Source: a virus. Taken from it: a stretch of DNA of 51,558 bases. Shown here piece after piece: positions 1 through 6,131 of the stretch. The notes under the pieces are model-generated. The model did no database searches. It saw only the letters and a list, made by a program, of their open reading frames with translations, and was not told where the DNA came from. The stretch covers positions 1 through 51,558 of IMG/VR virus record IMGVR_UViG_3300028666_000042; one strand, written 5' to 3'. A program made the translations under genes and the position numbers. The number at the start of each line of letters is the position of its first letter. Within the stretch, counting starts at the first letter, position 1.

Positions 1-129
1 GACTGTCGGCACATCGGTCGACTTTCCAAATGGCGCGGAAATCCGCTTGCCCGACGGTCGGCTGATTGGCCGCGTGACAGGGCCGAACACAATCGGAGTC
101 GTGGACTCGTCCACTATCGAACAGATTGA
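1..129. repeat. Terminal direct repeat, left copy
   Basis: Positions 1-126 are identical to 51430-51555. Position 127 differs (T here, C in the right copy) and the next two bases match again. The mismatch is silent, because both ATT and ATC encode Ile in the gene that crosses the junction. The overlap shows that the contig closes on itself with a 51429-bp unit. A length near 127 is typical of an assembler k-mer overlap, so this is more likely a circularity mark than a packaged physical terminal repeat. Confidence 0.95.
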
Positions 130-469
130 GTCGGGAGAGTTGCAGAGCCTTAGCGGGGAATTCTCGTTTCGCGAGACGTTCAACCTCGGCCCGGCGAAGC
201 CACTACGGGGCAGCCTCGCCGAACTCTTCGGACTCCCCGGACCGCGCCGGCCGCCTCCCGAGGGCAACGTCGAGCCGGGCAGCGTCGGCCTCAAGCGCCC
301 GGTACGTCCTCGGCTCACTAGGAAGGTTGCTAGGGGGTTGCTCGGGTTGGTCCCACATCTTGACGCCTCCGTACTTCTGAGCGGCAGGGGGAAGGCCACC
401 AGCGACTTACGGGCCGCCGTGGACTACCTATCCCTACTCGCCCGGTGGTTTCGGTACAAGAGCGGTTGA
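1..469 (+). CDS. 3' part of junction-spanning gene, unknown function
   Basis: This is the C-terminal portion of the gene that begins at 51095. Joined across the terminal repeat it gives one frame of about 267 residues, ending with the TGA at 467-469. The visible motif LPDGRLIGRV and the mixed beta-like sequence around it match no family I recognise. A proline/arginine-rich linker follows at about residues 190-210 of the joined protein. Beyond about position 300 the codon use changes: AGG and GGG codons appear that are rare elsewhere in this genome. The last 50 or so residues are therefore less certain than the rest. Promoter P1 lies just downstream and starts the next unit. Confidence 0.6.
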   Translation, partial: TVGTSVDFPNGAEIRLPDGRLIGRVTGPNTIGVVDSSTIEQIESGELQSLSGEFSFRETFNLGPAKPLRGSLAELFGLPGPRRPPPEGNVEPGSVGLKRPVRPRLTRKVARGLLGLVPHLDASVLLSGRGKATSDLRAAVDYLSLLARWFRYKSG

Positions 470-508
470 CGGTACCCGGTCGAATCGTCAACGTCGGTAC
501 GCTACCGC

Positions 509-557
509 ACGAAACTGTGACGCAGGTCTTGATTTCGTCAACGAAGGGTAGTAACCT
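509..557 (+). promoter_or_regulatory. Early promoter P1 (first of three copies)
   Basis: A -35 box TTGATT (529-534) is followed by a 17-base spacer and a weak -10 TAACCT (552-557). The upstream stretch ACGAAACTGTGACGCAGGTC (509-528) is shared almost unchanged with the copies at 2075 and 49118. The arms ACGAA (509-513) and TTCGT (534-538) are inverted repeats 20 bases apart and bracket the -35 box, as an operator might. The first downstream gene starts at 592 with the ribosome-binding site CCGGAG. Confidence 0.75.
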
Positions 558-591
558 ACCCCCAGTCGATAAACAAACCGGAGCAACGACC

Positions 592-759
592 ATGTACTCA
601 ACCGTCCGCACCACGATTCGCCGCACCACGCGCACCTACTCGGGCCGCGCCCCGGGTTACTACGTGGTCCGCAGCAACAGCAAGGGCGTGGTTAGCCAGT
701 GGCTGAGCGGCCCGCACGCGACCCACGAAGCGGCGATCATCGCGAAGGGGCAGTCATGA
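592..759 (+). CDS. Small basic protein, unknown function (55 aa)
   Basis: This is the first gene after promoter P1. The ATG at 592 was chosen because CCGGAG stands about 7 bases upstream and the longer reading frame would run through the promoter. The N-terminus is Arg/Thr-rich and is followed by a short region with YYVVRSNSKGVVSQW, which may form a small beta sheet. Its stop overlaps the next start as ATGA, so the two genes are translationally coupled. I recognise no family. A small early protein in this position could act on the host, but nothing in the sequence shows that. Confidence 0.65.
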   Translation: MYSTVRTTIRRTTRTYSGRAPGYYVVRSNSKGVVSQWLSGPHATHEAAIIAKGQS

Positions 760-1013
760 CCCGCCCCGAAACGTGGCTGCCCCCAACGATCCGCCACGCT
801 CGCGAGCGCGAGACCCGCGCGGCGAACCGCACGGCCCGCCTCATGGGCGCGGTGTGCGTCCTCCTCTGCCTCGTCGGCCTTGCACAGTGCGTGCTGACCC
901 CGACGTCGCCGCTCGACGCCTACCGCCAGCGCAATCAGGCGTGCGCCGACCTCGTGGCCGCGCACCCCGACGACCCGAACTTGAAAGAGGAATGCGCGAG
1001 GTTACGGCAGTGA
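756..1013 (+). CDS. Small single-pass membrane protein (85 aa)
   Basis: The start at 756 overlaps the previous stop (ATGA). A charged N-terminus rich in Arg (about residues 1-28) precedes one hydrophobic segment at about residues 30-48 (GAVCVLLCLVGLAQCVL), followed by a roughly 35-residue polar tail with two Cys. The positive-inside rule would leave the tail in the periplasm. The family is not recognised. It overlaps the next gene as GTGA. Confidence 0.65.
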   Translation: MTRPETWLPPTIRHARERETRAANRTARLMGAVCVLLCLVGLAQCVLTPTSPLDAYRQRNQACADLVAAHPDDPNLKEECARLRQ

Positions 1014-1573
1014 TAGACGATCCCCGTTACTCCCCGGTCGAAGCGTTGTGGGCCACGGTCGCGCACGATCTCACGACGCCCACGCGCGCGATGGCTAAAA
1101 CCGCCGTGCGCCGTATCCTGCGCGGCTTCGATACCTCACTCGACCGCGCGATGGGTCAAGTTTCGATAGCTTCGCGCCCGGCCCACTACATTCATGAAGT
1201 CCGCCGCGTATGGGTCGGCCAGCGCAGCGCGTTTGATGGCTACCTAGACAAAGGTTGGCCGCGCCTCGTGCACGACGTCTCGCACGCGATTTTCCGTGTG
1301 CGCCAGCCGCGCGCCAGACCACACGACCCGGGCCACGATACGCTTGAGCTTGAAATTGCGCAGTATGTAATAGGTCAGGACTGGCACATTGCCGTCGAGG
1401 TCAAGAAACCGAAAGCGACCGTCGACGACAAGCTCGCCGTGCTCGACGCCCGAATCGCCCGGTGGACCACGAAACAGAAACGCGCGACGACGGCGCTGCG
1501 CAAGCTCAACACCAAGCGCCGCGCGATGGTCCGTCGCCGCGAAGCCACACTAACCGAGGACATCCTGTCATGA
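1010..1573 (+). CDS. Unknown early protein (187 aa)
   Basis: The GTG at 1010 is taken as the start because it overlaps the preceding stop (GTGA) and GAGG lies about 8 bases upstream. An ATG at 992 in the same frame is the alternative. The middle of the protein contains basic helices. Residues about 120-135 read DWHIAVEVKKPKATVDDKLA, and a Lys/Arg-rich, probably coiled C-terminus follows. The E-x-K in VEVKKP resembles the strand of PD-(D/E)XK nucleases, but I cannot place the other catalytic residues, so no enzyme is assigned. It overlaps the next gene as ATGA. Confidence 0.65.
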   Translation: MIDDPRYSPVEALWATVAHDLTTPTRAMAKTAVRRILRGFDTSLDRAMGQVSIASRPAHYIHEVRRVWVGQRSAFDGYLDKGWPRLVHDVSHAIFRVRQPRARPHDPGHDTLELEIAQYVIGQDWHIAVEVKKPKATVDDKLAVLDARIARWTTKQKRATTALRKLNTKRRAMVRRREATLTEDILS

Positions 1574-1821
1574 AACTAACGACCTACCAGACCGATGCAC
1601 TGCTGGTGCTGCGCGCACGATTGGACCCGACACACCCGGGGTTCAATGCGAGCGACGACATTGCCGACGCGCTCAACGTCGCTCGGTATTACCTCGACTC
1701 GTGGGTGTTCCCCTACCTCGACGTGATCGCGGGGGAAAATAAATATTCCCGCGAGTACTTGGCACAGGACGCCGACTATGTGCGTATCAAAATGCAGGAG
1801 GCCAAGACATGTACGCCCTGA
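1570..1821 (+). CDS. Unknown early protein (83 aa)
   Basis: The start at 1570 overlaps the previous stop (ATGA). The sequence is mostly helical, with MKLTTYQTDALLVLRARL at the N-terminus and an acidic, Tyr-rich second half. The first 40 residues resemble a small helix-turn-helix fold in composition, but no clear motif is present. It overlaps the next gene by 13 bases. Confidence 0.6.
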   Translation: MKLTTYQTDALLVLRARLDPTHPGFNASDDIADALNVARYYLDSWVFPYLDVIAGENKYSREYLAQDADYVRIKMQEAKTCTP

Positions 1822-2075
1822 TCCTGACGTTCGCCTGTGCCGGCTGTGGGCCCTCTGGCGCCCTCACCATCGGCCCCCTGACGCAGAGCCAGTGCGCGGC
1901 CGTTATCGCCGACATGCGGAACGTAGAGGCCACGTATCGCAACGCCCCGGCATTCATGGCGTGCCTCCCTGAGGACCTTACCCGGGCGGCCGTCAACTCG
2001 GACCACTGCATCCCGACGCAGTTCACGCAATTGACTCCCGCAGTGCACCAAAAAGTATGGTGGTGCAACAGTTGA
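1809..2075 (+). CDS. Cys-rich small protein, possibly exported (88 aa)
   Basis: The ATG at 1809 opens a short hydrophobic N-terminus, MYALILTFACAGCGPSG, which could be a weak signal sequence or a lipoprotein signal (AGC). There is no basic n-region, so this is uncertain. Several further Cys residues follow (QCAA, ACLP, DHCIP, WWCN), enough for disulfides in the periplasm. The stop TGA at 2073-2075 is the first three bases of the next promoter element, an arrangement repeated at 49116. Confidence 0.6.
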   Translation: MYALILTFACAGCGPSGALTIGPLTQSQCAAVIADMRNVEATYRNAPAFMACLPEDLTRAAVNSDHCIPTQFTQLTPAVHQKVWWCNS

Positions 2076-2123
2076 CGAAACTGTGACGCAAGTCTTGACT
2101 TCGTTAGTCGGGGGTAGGATACT
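2075..2123 (+). promoter_or_regulatory. Early promoter P2 (second of three copies)
   Basis: The -35 TTGACT (2095-2100), a 17-base spacer and the -10 GATACT (2118-2123) form a strong sigma70-type promoter. The upstream block ACGAAACTGTGACGCAAGTC matches P1 and P3. The arms ACGAA (2075-2079) and TTCGT (2100-2104) are again 20 bases apart. The element begins on the last base of the preceding gene's stop codon. Confidence 0.85.
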
Positions 2124-2162
2124 AGCCCCACTGCAACGAACTGACCAACCCGGAGAAACGCC

Positions 2163-2621
2163 ATGCTGATTTTCATCTATAACGTCGTCGACCGCAAGCT
2201 TGTCAAGGTCATTGATGCTTCGGCCGAAAACTACTCCGCTGGCGCCCGCGACGCCCTCAAGGCGAACGGCGAGGCGATGCTTAACCGTTGGGACTTTAAG
2301 ACGTTCGCCGACGCCGACAAGATGGCCGCCGAGGCAACCACACTGACGGGGCGCCTACACATCGGCACCGATTCAGGCGAGCACGTGTCGCCTCGGTACG
2401 ATGTGATCGAGGCCCCGACCGTCGGTCAGGAAGTGTCGTGTTACTTCAACGGCGACGCGTACCCGGCCGGTAAAATCGTGTCGATCAGCAAGACGCTCAA
2501 AAAGGTCGTGACCGACGACGGCACCACGTTTTTCCGCCGCCGCAACTCGGGCGCATGGGTCAATCACGGCACGTGGGCGATGGTCGAGGGCCGCCGCTCG
2601 GAACGGAACCCCTCGTTCTAA
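2163..2621 (+). CDS. Unknown early protein (152 aa)
   Basis: This is the first gene after promoter P2. The ATG at 2163 is preceded by CCGGAG about 7 bases upstream. Residues about 85-140 (EVSCYFNGDAYPAGKIVSIS and the following TFFRRRNSGAW) look like a small beta-barrel with a Gly-Asp turn, of the kind that binds nucleic acid or another protein. The N-terminal half is helical. I recognise no named family. The position behind a strong early promoter points to high expression soon after infection. Confidence 0.7.
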   Translation: MLIFIYNVVDRKLVKVIDASAENYSAGARDALKANGEAMLNRWDFKTFADADKMAAEATTLTGRLHIGTDSGEHVSPRYDVIEAPTVGQEVSCYFNGDAYPAGKIVSISKTLKKVVTDDGTTFFRRRNSGAWVNHGTWAMVEGRRSERNPSF

Positions 2622-2634
2622 GAATCCACCACCC

Positions 2635-2656
2635 GCCCGGGGACTGACACCCGGGC
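2635..2656 (+). other. GC-rich hairpin between early genes
   Basis: GCCCGGG (2635-2641) and CCCGGGC (2650-2656) form a perfect 7-bp stem with an 8-base loop, in the 53-base gap between two genes. No run of U follows, so it is not a classic terminator. It could protect the upstream message 3' end or slow transcription. Confidence 0.5.
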
Positions 2657-2674
2657 AACTTTGGAGCCCCGAAC

Positions 2675-2926
2675 ATGTCCGCCCTCTACAGCCTCGACGA
2701 CTCCCCGACCACGGTTCGCTTTGGCGAAGCGTTCAACGACTCGGACTCGCTTATGGTCTACGACGCGACGGGAGGGCTCGGCAAGGTTGAACCCTATTGG
2801 ACCGGCTGTCGCTGGTACAAGGTACGGGACGCGCGCGGCGTGATCGTCGCTCACGTTCGCCGGTACGCACAGGCACTGCCGCGCGCTCTGATCGGTCAGA
2901 TTCTCACTGACGCCCGCAACGCTTGA
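2675..2926 (+). CDS. Unknown early protein (83 aa)
   Basis: The ATG at 2675 follows the ribosome-binding site TTGGAGC. The middle reads YWTGCRWYKVRDARGVIVAH, which looks like short beta strands, and a helix ends the protein. No family is recognised. The leader before it (CCGGG then CAAC then GGAGC) resembles the leader of the gene at 2969, suggesting that these short genes share a duplicated 5' region. Confidence 0.6.
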   Translation: MSALYSLDDSPTTVRFGEAFNDSDSLMVYDATGGLGKVEPYWTGCRWYKVRDARGVIVAHVRRYAQALPRALIGQILTDARNA

Positions 2927-2939
2927 CTATCGACAGGGA
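2920..2939 (+). repeat. 20-bp direct repeat, copy 1
   Basis: CGCTTGACTATCGACAGGGA is repeated exactly at 3174-3193. Each copy spans the TGA stop of a gene and lies just upstream of the next start. It contains TTGACT, a good -35 box, but no convincing -10 is found 17 bases on. Confidence 0.8.
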
Positions 2940-2968
2940 CCGCCACCGGGGGCAACGGAGCACCGACC

Positions 2969-3151
2969 ATGACCACTTCCAAACTCTCCGCACAGATGCT
3001 CGACGCGCTTAAAGCGCTGTCGATTTCAAATCACAACTACCTGCCCGCGTCGATGGGCACGCGTCGCGCGCTGATCCGCCGGGGTCTCGTCATGTACCAC
3101 AACGGCTACGCCTATCTGACCGAAGCGGGCCGGGCCGCGCTTCGGTCATGA
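2969..3151 (+). CDS. Small winged-helix-like protein (60 aa)
   Basis: The ATG at 2969 follows CGGAGC. The pattern of a helix (SAQMLDALKALS), then TRRALIRRGLV, then a beta hairpin (MYHNGYAYLTEAGRAAL) is what a minimal winged-helix DNA-binding domain looks like. The ending LTEAGRAAL in particular is seen in many phage and MarR-like proteins. At 60 residues it contains little else. A role as a small transcription factor is inferred from the fold only. Confidence 0.6.
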   Translation: MTTSKLSAQMLDALKALSISNHNYLPASMGTRRALIRRGLVMYHNGYAYLTEAGRAALRS

Positions 3152-3173
3152 TCGTCAAGACGACACGGATCAC

Positions 3174-3193
3174 CGCTTGACTATCGACAGGGA
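3174..3193 (+). repeat. 20-bp direct repeat, copy 2
   Basis: Exact copy of 2920-2939. Here it precedes a 36-codon gene that starts at 3204, and the GGGAGG formed at its right edge serves that gene as ribosome-binding site. Confidence 0.8.
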
Positions 3194-3203
3194 GGCTACT
3201 ACC

Positions 3204-3314
3204 GTGCGGCTTCGGACAGTAATCATCGTGGGGGTACTGGTTGTTGCGGCGATTGTCGCGCTTGACGATTGGGCGACTGGCATCCGGGATTCGTTACATG
3301 CTATCCCGCGCTAA
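3204..3314 (+). CDS. Very small membrane peptide (36 aa)
   Basis: GTG at 3204, with GGGAGG about 9 bases upstream, opens a frame of 36 residues. MRLRTV is followed by a clean hydrophobic helix (residues 6-20, VIIVGVLVVAAIVAL) and a short polar tail ending in AIPR. It would be a single-pass inner-membrane peptide. Its end overlaps the next gene by 17 bases. The good ribosome-binding site and the membrane segment support a real gene. Confidence 0.6.
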   Translation: MRLRTVIIVGVLVVAAIVALDDWATGIRDSLHAIPR

Positions 3315-3492
3315 GGTTCCCCCCGTCATTCGGCTCGACCCGTACATCGGCGCCGCACCCCGACCGACATTCCGCGAATGCGCCAAACGATGGGAGGCGC
3401 TCCGTTTTCTCCGCGAGCGCGGCATCACAGAGCCGCACCCGCTCCGCTCCACTACTACCAATCTGCTAGGGGTTTCACGTGAAAAAAGTTGA
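3298..3492 (+). CDS. Small basic unknown protein (64 aa)
   Basis: The ATG at 3298, inside the end of the membrane peptide gene, is preceded by CGGGA. The protein is basic, with a helix ECAKRWEALRFLRERG in the middle and no recognised domain. It overlaps the next gene by 14 bases. Confidence 0.5.
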   Translation: MLSRAKVPPVIRLDPYIGAAPRPTFRECAKRWEALRFLRERGITEPHPLRSTTTNLLGVSREKS

Positions 3493-4003
3493 CTACAAGG
3501 GCCTCGCACCGTCCACGGTCAAGCGAGTCAAGGCCGCGTATCGTCTCGGGCTCTCGAACGGCAAGGCGCTACAGAAGCTCGCGAGCGCCCCATATATATT
3601 TGAAGTCCGGAAGGAACGCGACAACGCTCTCGGGAAGGTCTCGACGTACCTGACCGAACTCGGCAAGAAGTCCGAGCGCGACGCGACGCAGTGGCTCCCG
3701 CGCTGTCAAACACTCCTTGGGGGCTTAGGAGACGGCCCGGGCATCGGTCAATGCACGCTCGCCGACAAACACCTCGGCGACCACGATTCCCGCGCACCGA
3801 TTGTCGACCTCGGCAACGGTGAGCTTGGACGGGTGGTGCCGGGCGCCGAGCCCGCCTGCGTCGTGTGCGACGGCAAGCCGAGCGCCGAGAACTCGCCGTG
3901 TGTGGGGTGCGGAGCGATGGTCACGGCGGCGGGAGTCAATCAGTACGAGAACGACGGCACGCCGCCGAGCGTCGACAACGAGTCGGGCGACTGCGCGCCA
4001 TGA
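3479..4003 (+). CDS. Unknown protein with zinc-ribbon-like Cys pairs (174 aa)
   Basis: GTG at 3479 follows TAGGGG. The N-terminal 80 residues are basic and helical (STVKRVKAAYRLGLSNGKAL). At about residues 128-146 the pairs CVVC and CVGC are 11 residues apart, as in a rubredoxin-type zinc ribbon, and the C-terminal tail is acidic. The cytoplasmic role is unknown. It overlaps the next gene as ATGA. Confidence 0.6.
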   Translation: MKKVDYKGLAPSTVKRVKAAYRLGLSNGKALQKLASAPYIFEVRKERDNALGKVSTYLTELGKKSERDATQWLPRCQTLLGGLGDGPGIGQCTLADKHLGDHDSRAPIVDLGNGELGRVVPGAEPACVVCDGKPSAENSPCVGCGAMVTAAGVNQYENDGTPPSVDNESGDCAP

Positions 4004-4215
4004 GCATCGAGCACGGTCCGCCCATTGAGTTGCGGATAGTCGTGACGTCTCACGGCTATCAAATCTCGCAATGGCGGCCAGCCAACGCCATGAACCCGCC
4101 CCCGTGGCGCACGGTGACGCCGGTCAAGTGGGAGGAACTCTCCGACGCTGAACGCGAGGAGATCCGCACCACGAGCCGCAACGCGCGCTTTGCGTTCAAC
4201 GAGCCGCCGAAGTGA
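4000..4215 (+). CDS. Unknown early protein (71 aa)
   Basis: The start at 4000 overlaps the preceding stop (ATGA) and the end overlaps the next start (GTGA). The protein begins with two short strands (IELRIVVTSHGYQIS). A Pro/Trp-rich middle and an acidic helix follow. No family is recognised. Confidence 0.6.
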   Translation: MSIEHGPPIELRIVVTSHGYQISQWRPANAMNPPPWRTVTPVKWEELSDAEREEIRTTSRNARFAFNEPPK

Positions 4216-4391
4216 AGCGCTGGCCCCTCGTCTGGCGCTCGACGCTCGGCCTTGAGCGATTGCGCGGCGATCTACTTAAAGACCGACTTGAGGAATCGCA
4301 GGCCGCGTTACGTCTCTGCCGCCGAGAGAATCGCGACTTACAGCAACAGATTACGGTGCTGTTGAATAGCACGTCGGGCAAGCGCCAGTAG
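4212..4391 (+). CDS. Small coiled-coil protein (59 aa)
   Basis: GTG at 4212 overlaps the previous stop (GTGA). Almost the whole protein is one charged helix, with heptad-like hydrophobics from about residue 13 to 50 (LGLERLRGDLLKDRLEESQ, then LCRRENRDLQQQITVLL). It resembles small phage coiled-coil proteins that form dimers. Nothing indicates a specific role. Confidence 0.6.
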   Translation: MKRWPLVWRSTLGLERLRGDLLKDRLEESQAALRLCRRENRDLQQQITVLLNSTSGKRQ

Positions 4392-4392
4392 C

Positions 4393-4758
4393 ATGAAGCC
4401 GAACCAACTCGAACACGACCGACGATATAACGTGACCCCCAAGGGCCGTTATAAACAGCACAAGGCGAAGTCGAAGCAACGCGGCATTGCCTTTTTGCTC
4501 ACCTTCGACGAATGGTGGGACATCTGGTACACGTCGAAAAAGTGGCCGCTACGTGGGAACCTCCCGGGACAGTTCGCGATGTGTCGGCTCGACGACGCGG
4601 GACCGTACGCCGTCGGTAACGTGTACATCGGCGAGGTGCGGCGAAACGTCCGTGATCGAAATTTCAGCTACCACGGTCACCCCGAGAAACGCAGCGACCG
4701 GGGCAAGGTGATTCGCACCCACACGCGCCGTTCAACATCCGTGAGGTTCGAGGAATGA
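4393..4758 (+). CDS. HNH-endonuclease-like protein, probably degenerate (121 aa)
   Basis: The layout is that of small phage HNH proteins and of AP2-type DNA-binding companions: a basic start (RYKQHKAKSKQRGIAF), then LTFDEWWDIW, then MCRLDDAGPYAVGNVYIGE. In those proteins the segment 'R-x-D-D-x-G-P-Y-x-x-x-N-V' closes the beta-beta-alpha fold. I do not see the metal-binding His pair clearly, so activity is uncertain. It follows the coiled-coil gene by one base and overlaps the next gene as ATGA. It may be a free-standing homing enzyme remnant or a domesticated DNA-binding protein. Confidence 0.55.
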   Translation: MKPNQLEHDRRYNVTPKGRYKQHKAKSKQRGIAFLLTFDEWWDIWYTSKKWPLRGNLPGQFAMCRLDDAGPYAVGNVYIGEVRRNVRDRNFSYHGHPEKRSDRGKVIRTHTRRSTSVRFEE

Positions 4759-4931
4759 GTGACACGTTCGAAAAGTATTTCCAGCGCCTCTACGGAATCG
4801 AGCCGTACCGCGACGCCACGTGGACCCGGCGAAAGCCGTGCTATTTCACGAAGTGGCAACAAGACATTTTTCTAACGTTCAAAGCCGGCTATCTCGCGGG
4901 ACGTCGCGCAGCCAATGGATCAGCACCATGA
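4755..4931 (+). CDS. Small unknown protein (58 aa)
   Basis: ATG at 4755 overlaps the previous stop, and GAGG stands directly upstream. The frame is rich in aromatic residues (FEKYFQRLYGIEPY, KWQQDIFLTFKAGY) and ends at 4931, overlapping the next ATG by four bases. This composition, with a helical tail of the type 'FKAGYLAGRRAA', is common in short phage proteins of unknown function. Confidence 0.6.
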   Translation: MSDTFEKYFQRLYGIEPYRDATWTRRKPCYFTKWQQDIFLTFKAGYLAGRRAANGSAP

Positions 4932-5593
4932 ATGACGCAATCAAGGAACTGAGGGACGGTCGCGCGGGCGCGATTGGCTGTTGGGCGGCCGATGAGATCG
5001 AGGCGCTGCGCGTCGAGTTGGCGCAGTGGAAAAAGAACGCCGCCGAATCCATGCGTGACTTCACTGAGTCCGATGTCGAGAACCGGGCGCTGCGGGCGGC
5101 GCTGGAGAAGCTGCGCGGCATCAGCGGTGGCGCGAACGTCGGGGCGTTTAAGGACATTGATCTAATCGCCACCGAAGCCCTAGCAGGAGCCGCTGACCAA
5201 CCGGCGGTTGCTCGCCCTATCACGCGCGAGTGGCTGGATCGAAAGTTGGCGACGGTTGATGATTCCGCTGTCGGCGCAGGCGTCGCGCGGCGCGAGTCGG
5301 GGTTTTGGTGGCTAATCGAACTGGGATCGCCAAGCGATGAGCGCCTAGCCGACATCATTCGACAGGGCGAATCGTTCCACCGTTGGAACGGTGACAGCGA
5401 AAGCGCCGAAATGCTCGTTTGTCTGTTTCAGCTCCAAAGGCTTCGCAGCGCGGCAACGGCCGCATTCGTAGCCTATCAGGCGATGCCGGACGGGCCGCTT
5501 GGACACGGCCTGACGAATGGGCATTTTTTCGCGCTGCGCGACGCGCTAACTAGCCCCACTGTCCCCACACCCGATGCTCAGGTGAAGTTGTGA
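4928..5593 (+). CDS. Unknown early protein with coiled-coil N-terminus (221 aa)
   Basis: The ATG at 4928 was chosen for its ATGA overlap with the preceding gene. Residues about 25-65 form a charged helix (LRVELAQWKKNAAESMRDFT). The rest contains WLDRKLATVDDS and a hydrophobic core near FWWLIELGSPSDERLADI. This mosaic of helix, linker and late domain is typical of accessory phage proteins built from shared segments. No function can be assigned. Confidence 0.65.
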   Translation: MNDAIKELRDGRAGAIGCWAADEIEALRVELAQWKKNAAESMRDFTESDVENRALRAALEKLRGISGGANVGAFKDIDLIATEALAGAADQPAVARPITREWLDRKLATVDDSAVGAGVARRESGFWWLIELGSPSDERLADIIRQGESFHRWNGDSESAEMLVCLFQLQRLRSAATAAFVAYQAMPDGPLGHGLTNGHFFALRDALTSPTVPTPDAQVKL

Positions 5594-5856
5594 GCGAGTG
5601 GAACCGCGTTGGGTACGGCGGGTGGCAGGCGTTGCCGAAGGTCCAAGCGCTGTTCTACGTCGTGCCGAAAAACGCCGATGAAGCGCCGGTTAACACCAAC
5701 GGCGAGCCGATCCTAGGCCAAGGGGAGCCGCGAATCATGATCTGCCGCCCCGGCTGTTGGTCGTCGCTGGATAAGGCGACGCACTGGCTGCCGCTTCCCG
5801 CGCCGCCCGAAACACGAGCATCCGTGAACGTAACCGAGGAACTCACGAAGTCATGA
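5590..5856 (+). CDS. DUF551-like protein (88 aa)
   Basis: GTG at 5590 overlaps the previous stop (GTGA). The ending THWLPLPAPPE is the hallmark of DUF551 proteins, which are short phage and prophage proteins beginning with a conserved Trp-rich stretch; SEWNRVGYGGWQALP is seen here. Their biochemical role is unknown. In other phages they sit among nonessential early genes, as here. It overlaps the next gene by four bases. Confidence 0.75.
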   Translation: MSEWNRVGYGGWQALPKVQALFYVVPKNADEAPVNTNGEPILGQGEPRIMICRPGCWSSLDKATHWLPLPAPPETRASVNVTEELTKS

Positions 5857-6131
5857 AGAACAACCCGAACGAAATATCGTCTATCAACAAAGATGTGTTG
5901 CGCGATATAATCGAAGGCCGAAAACCCGAGGAGGCGGTCGCCCTCGTTGCTCGGGTCGAGAGGCTCGTTCCGGGGCATGAGAATTTCGGGCTGCCGGCCG
6001 CCGTCATATCATTCGAGTTTCGCGACAAGAACGGCCGCACGCTGGTACGAATCAACGAACACCAAATATCCGTGCACAGTGAGCTTAAGCTCTTGGACCT
6101 ACAGACCGCCCTAAATCTTACCGTCAGCTAG
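5853..6131 (+). CDS. Unknown early protein, last of the rightward operon (92 aa)
   Basis: ATG at 5853 overlaps the DUF551 gene stop (ATGA). A helical first third (INKDVLRDIIEGRKPEEAVA) is followed by what may be a beta domain (AVISFEFRDKNGRTLVRIN). The stop TAG at 6129-6131 interlocks with the TAG of the convergent primase gene in the palindrome CTAG. There is no room for a terminator between the operons. Confidence 0.65.
   Translation: MKNNPNEISSINKDVLRDIIEGRKPEEAVALVARVERLVPGHENFGLPAAVISFEFRDKNGRTLVRINEHQISVHSELKLLDLQTALNLTVS

Noticed and set aside
1-129. 129-bp ends taken as packaged direct terminal repeats
   Set aside because: The size is near a common k-mer length and there is one mismatch, so an assembly overlap of a circular or permuted genome is more likely.
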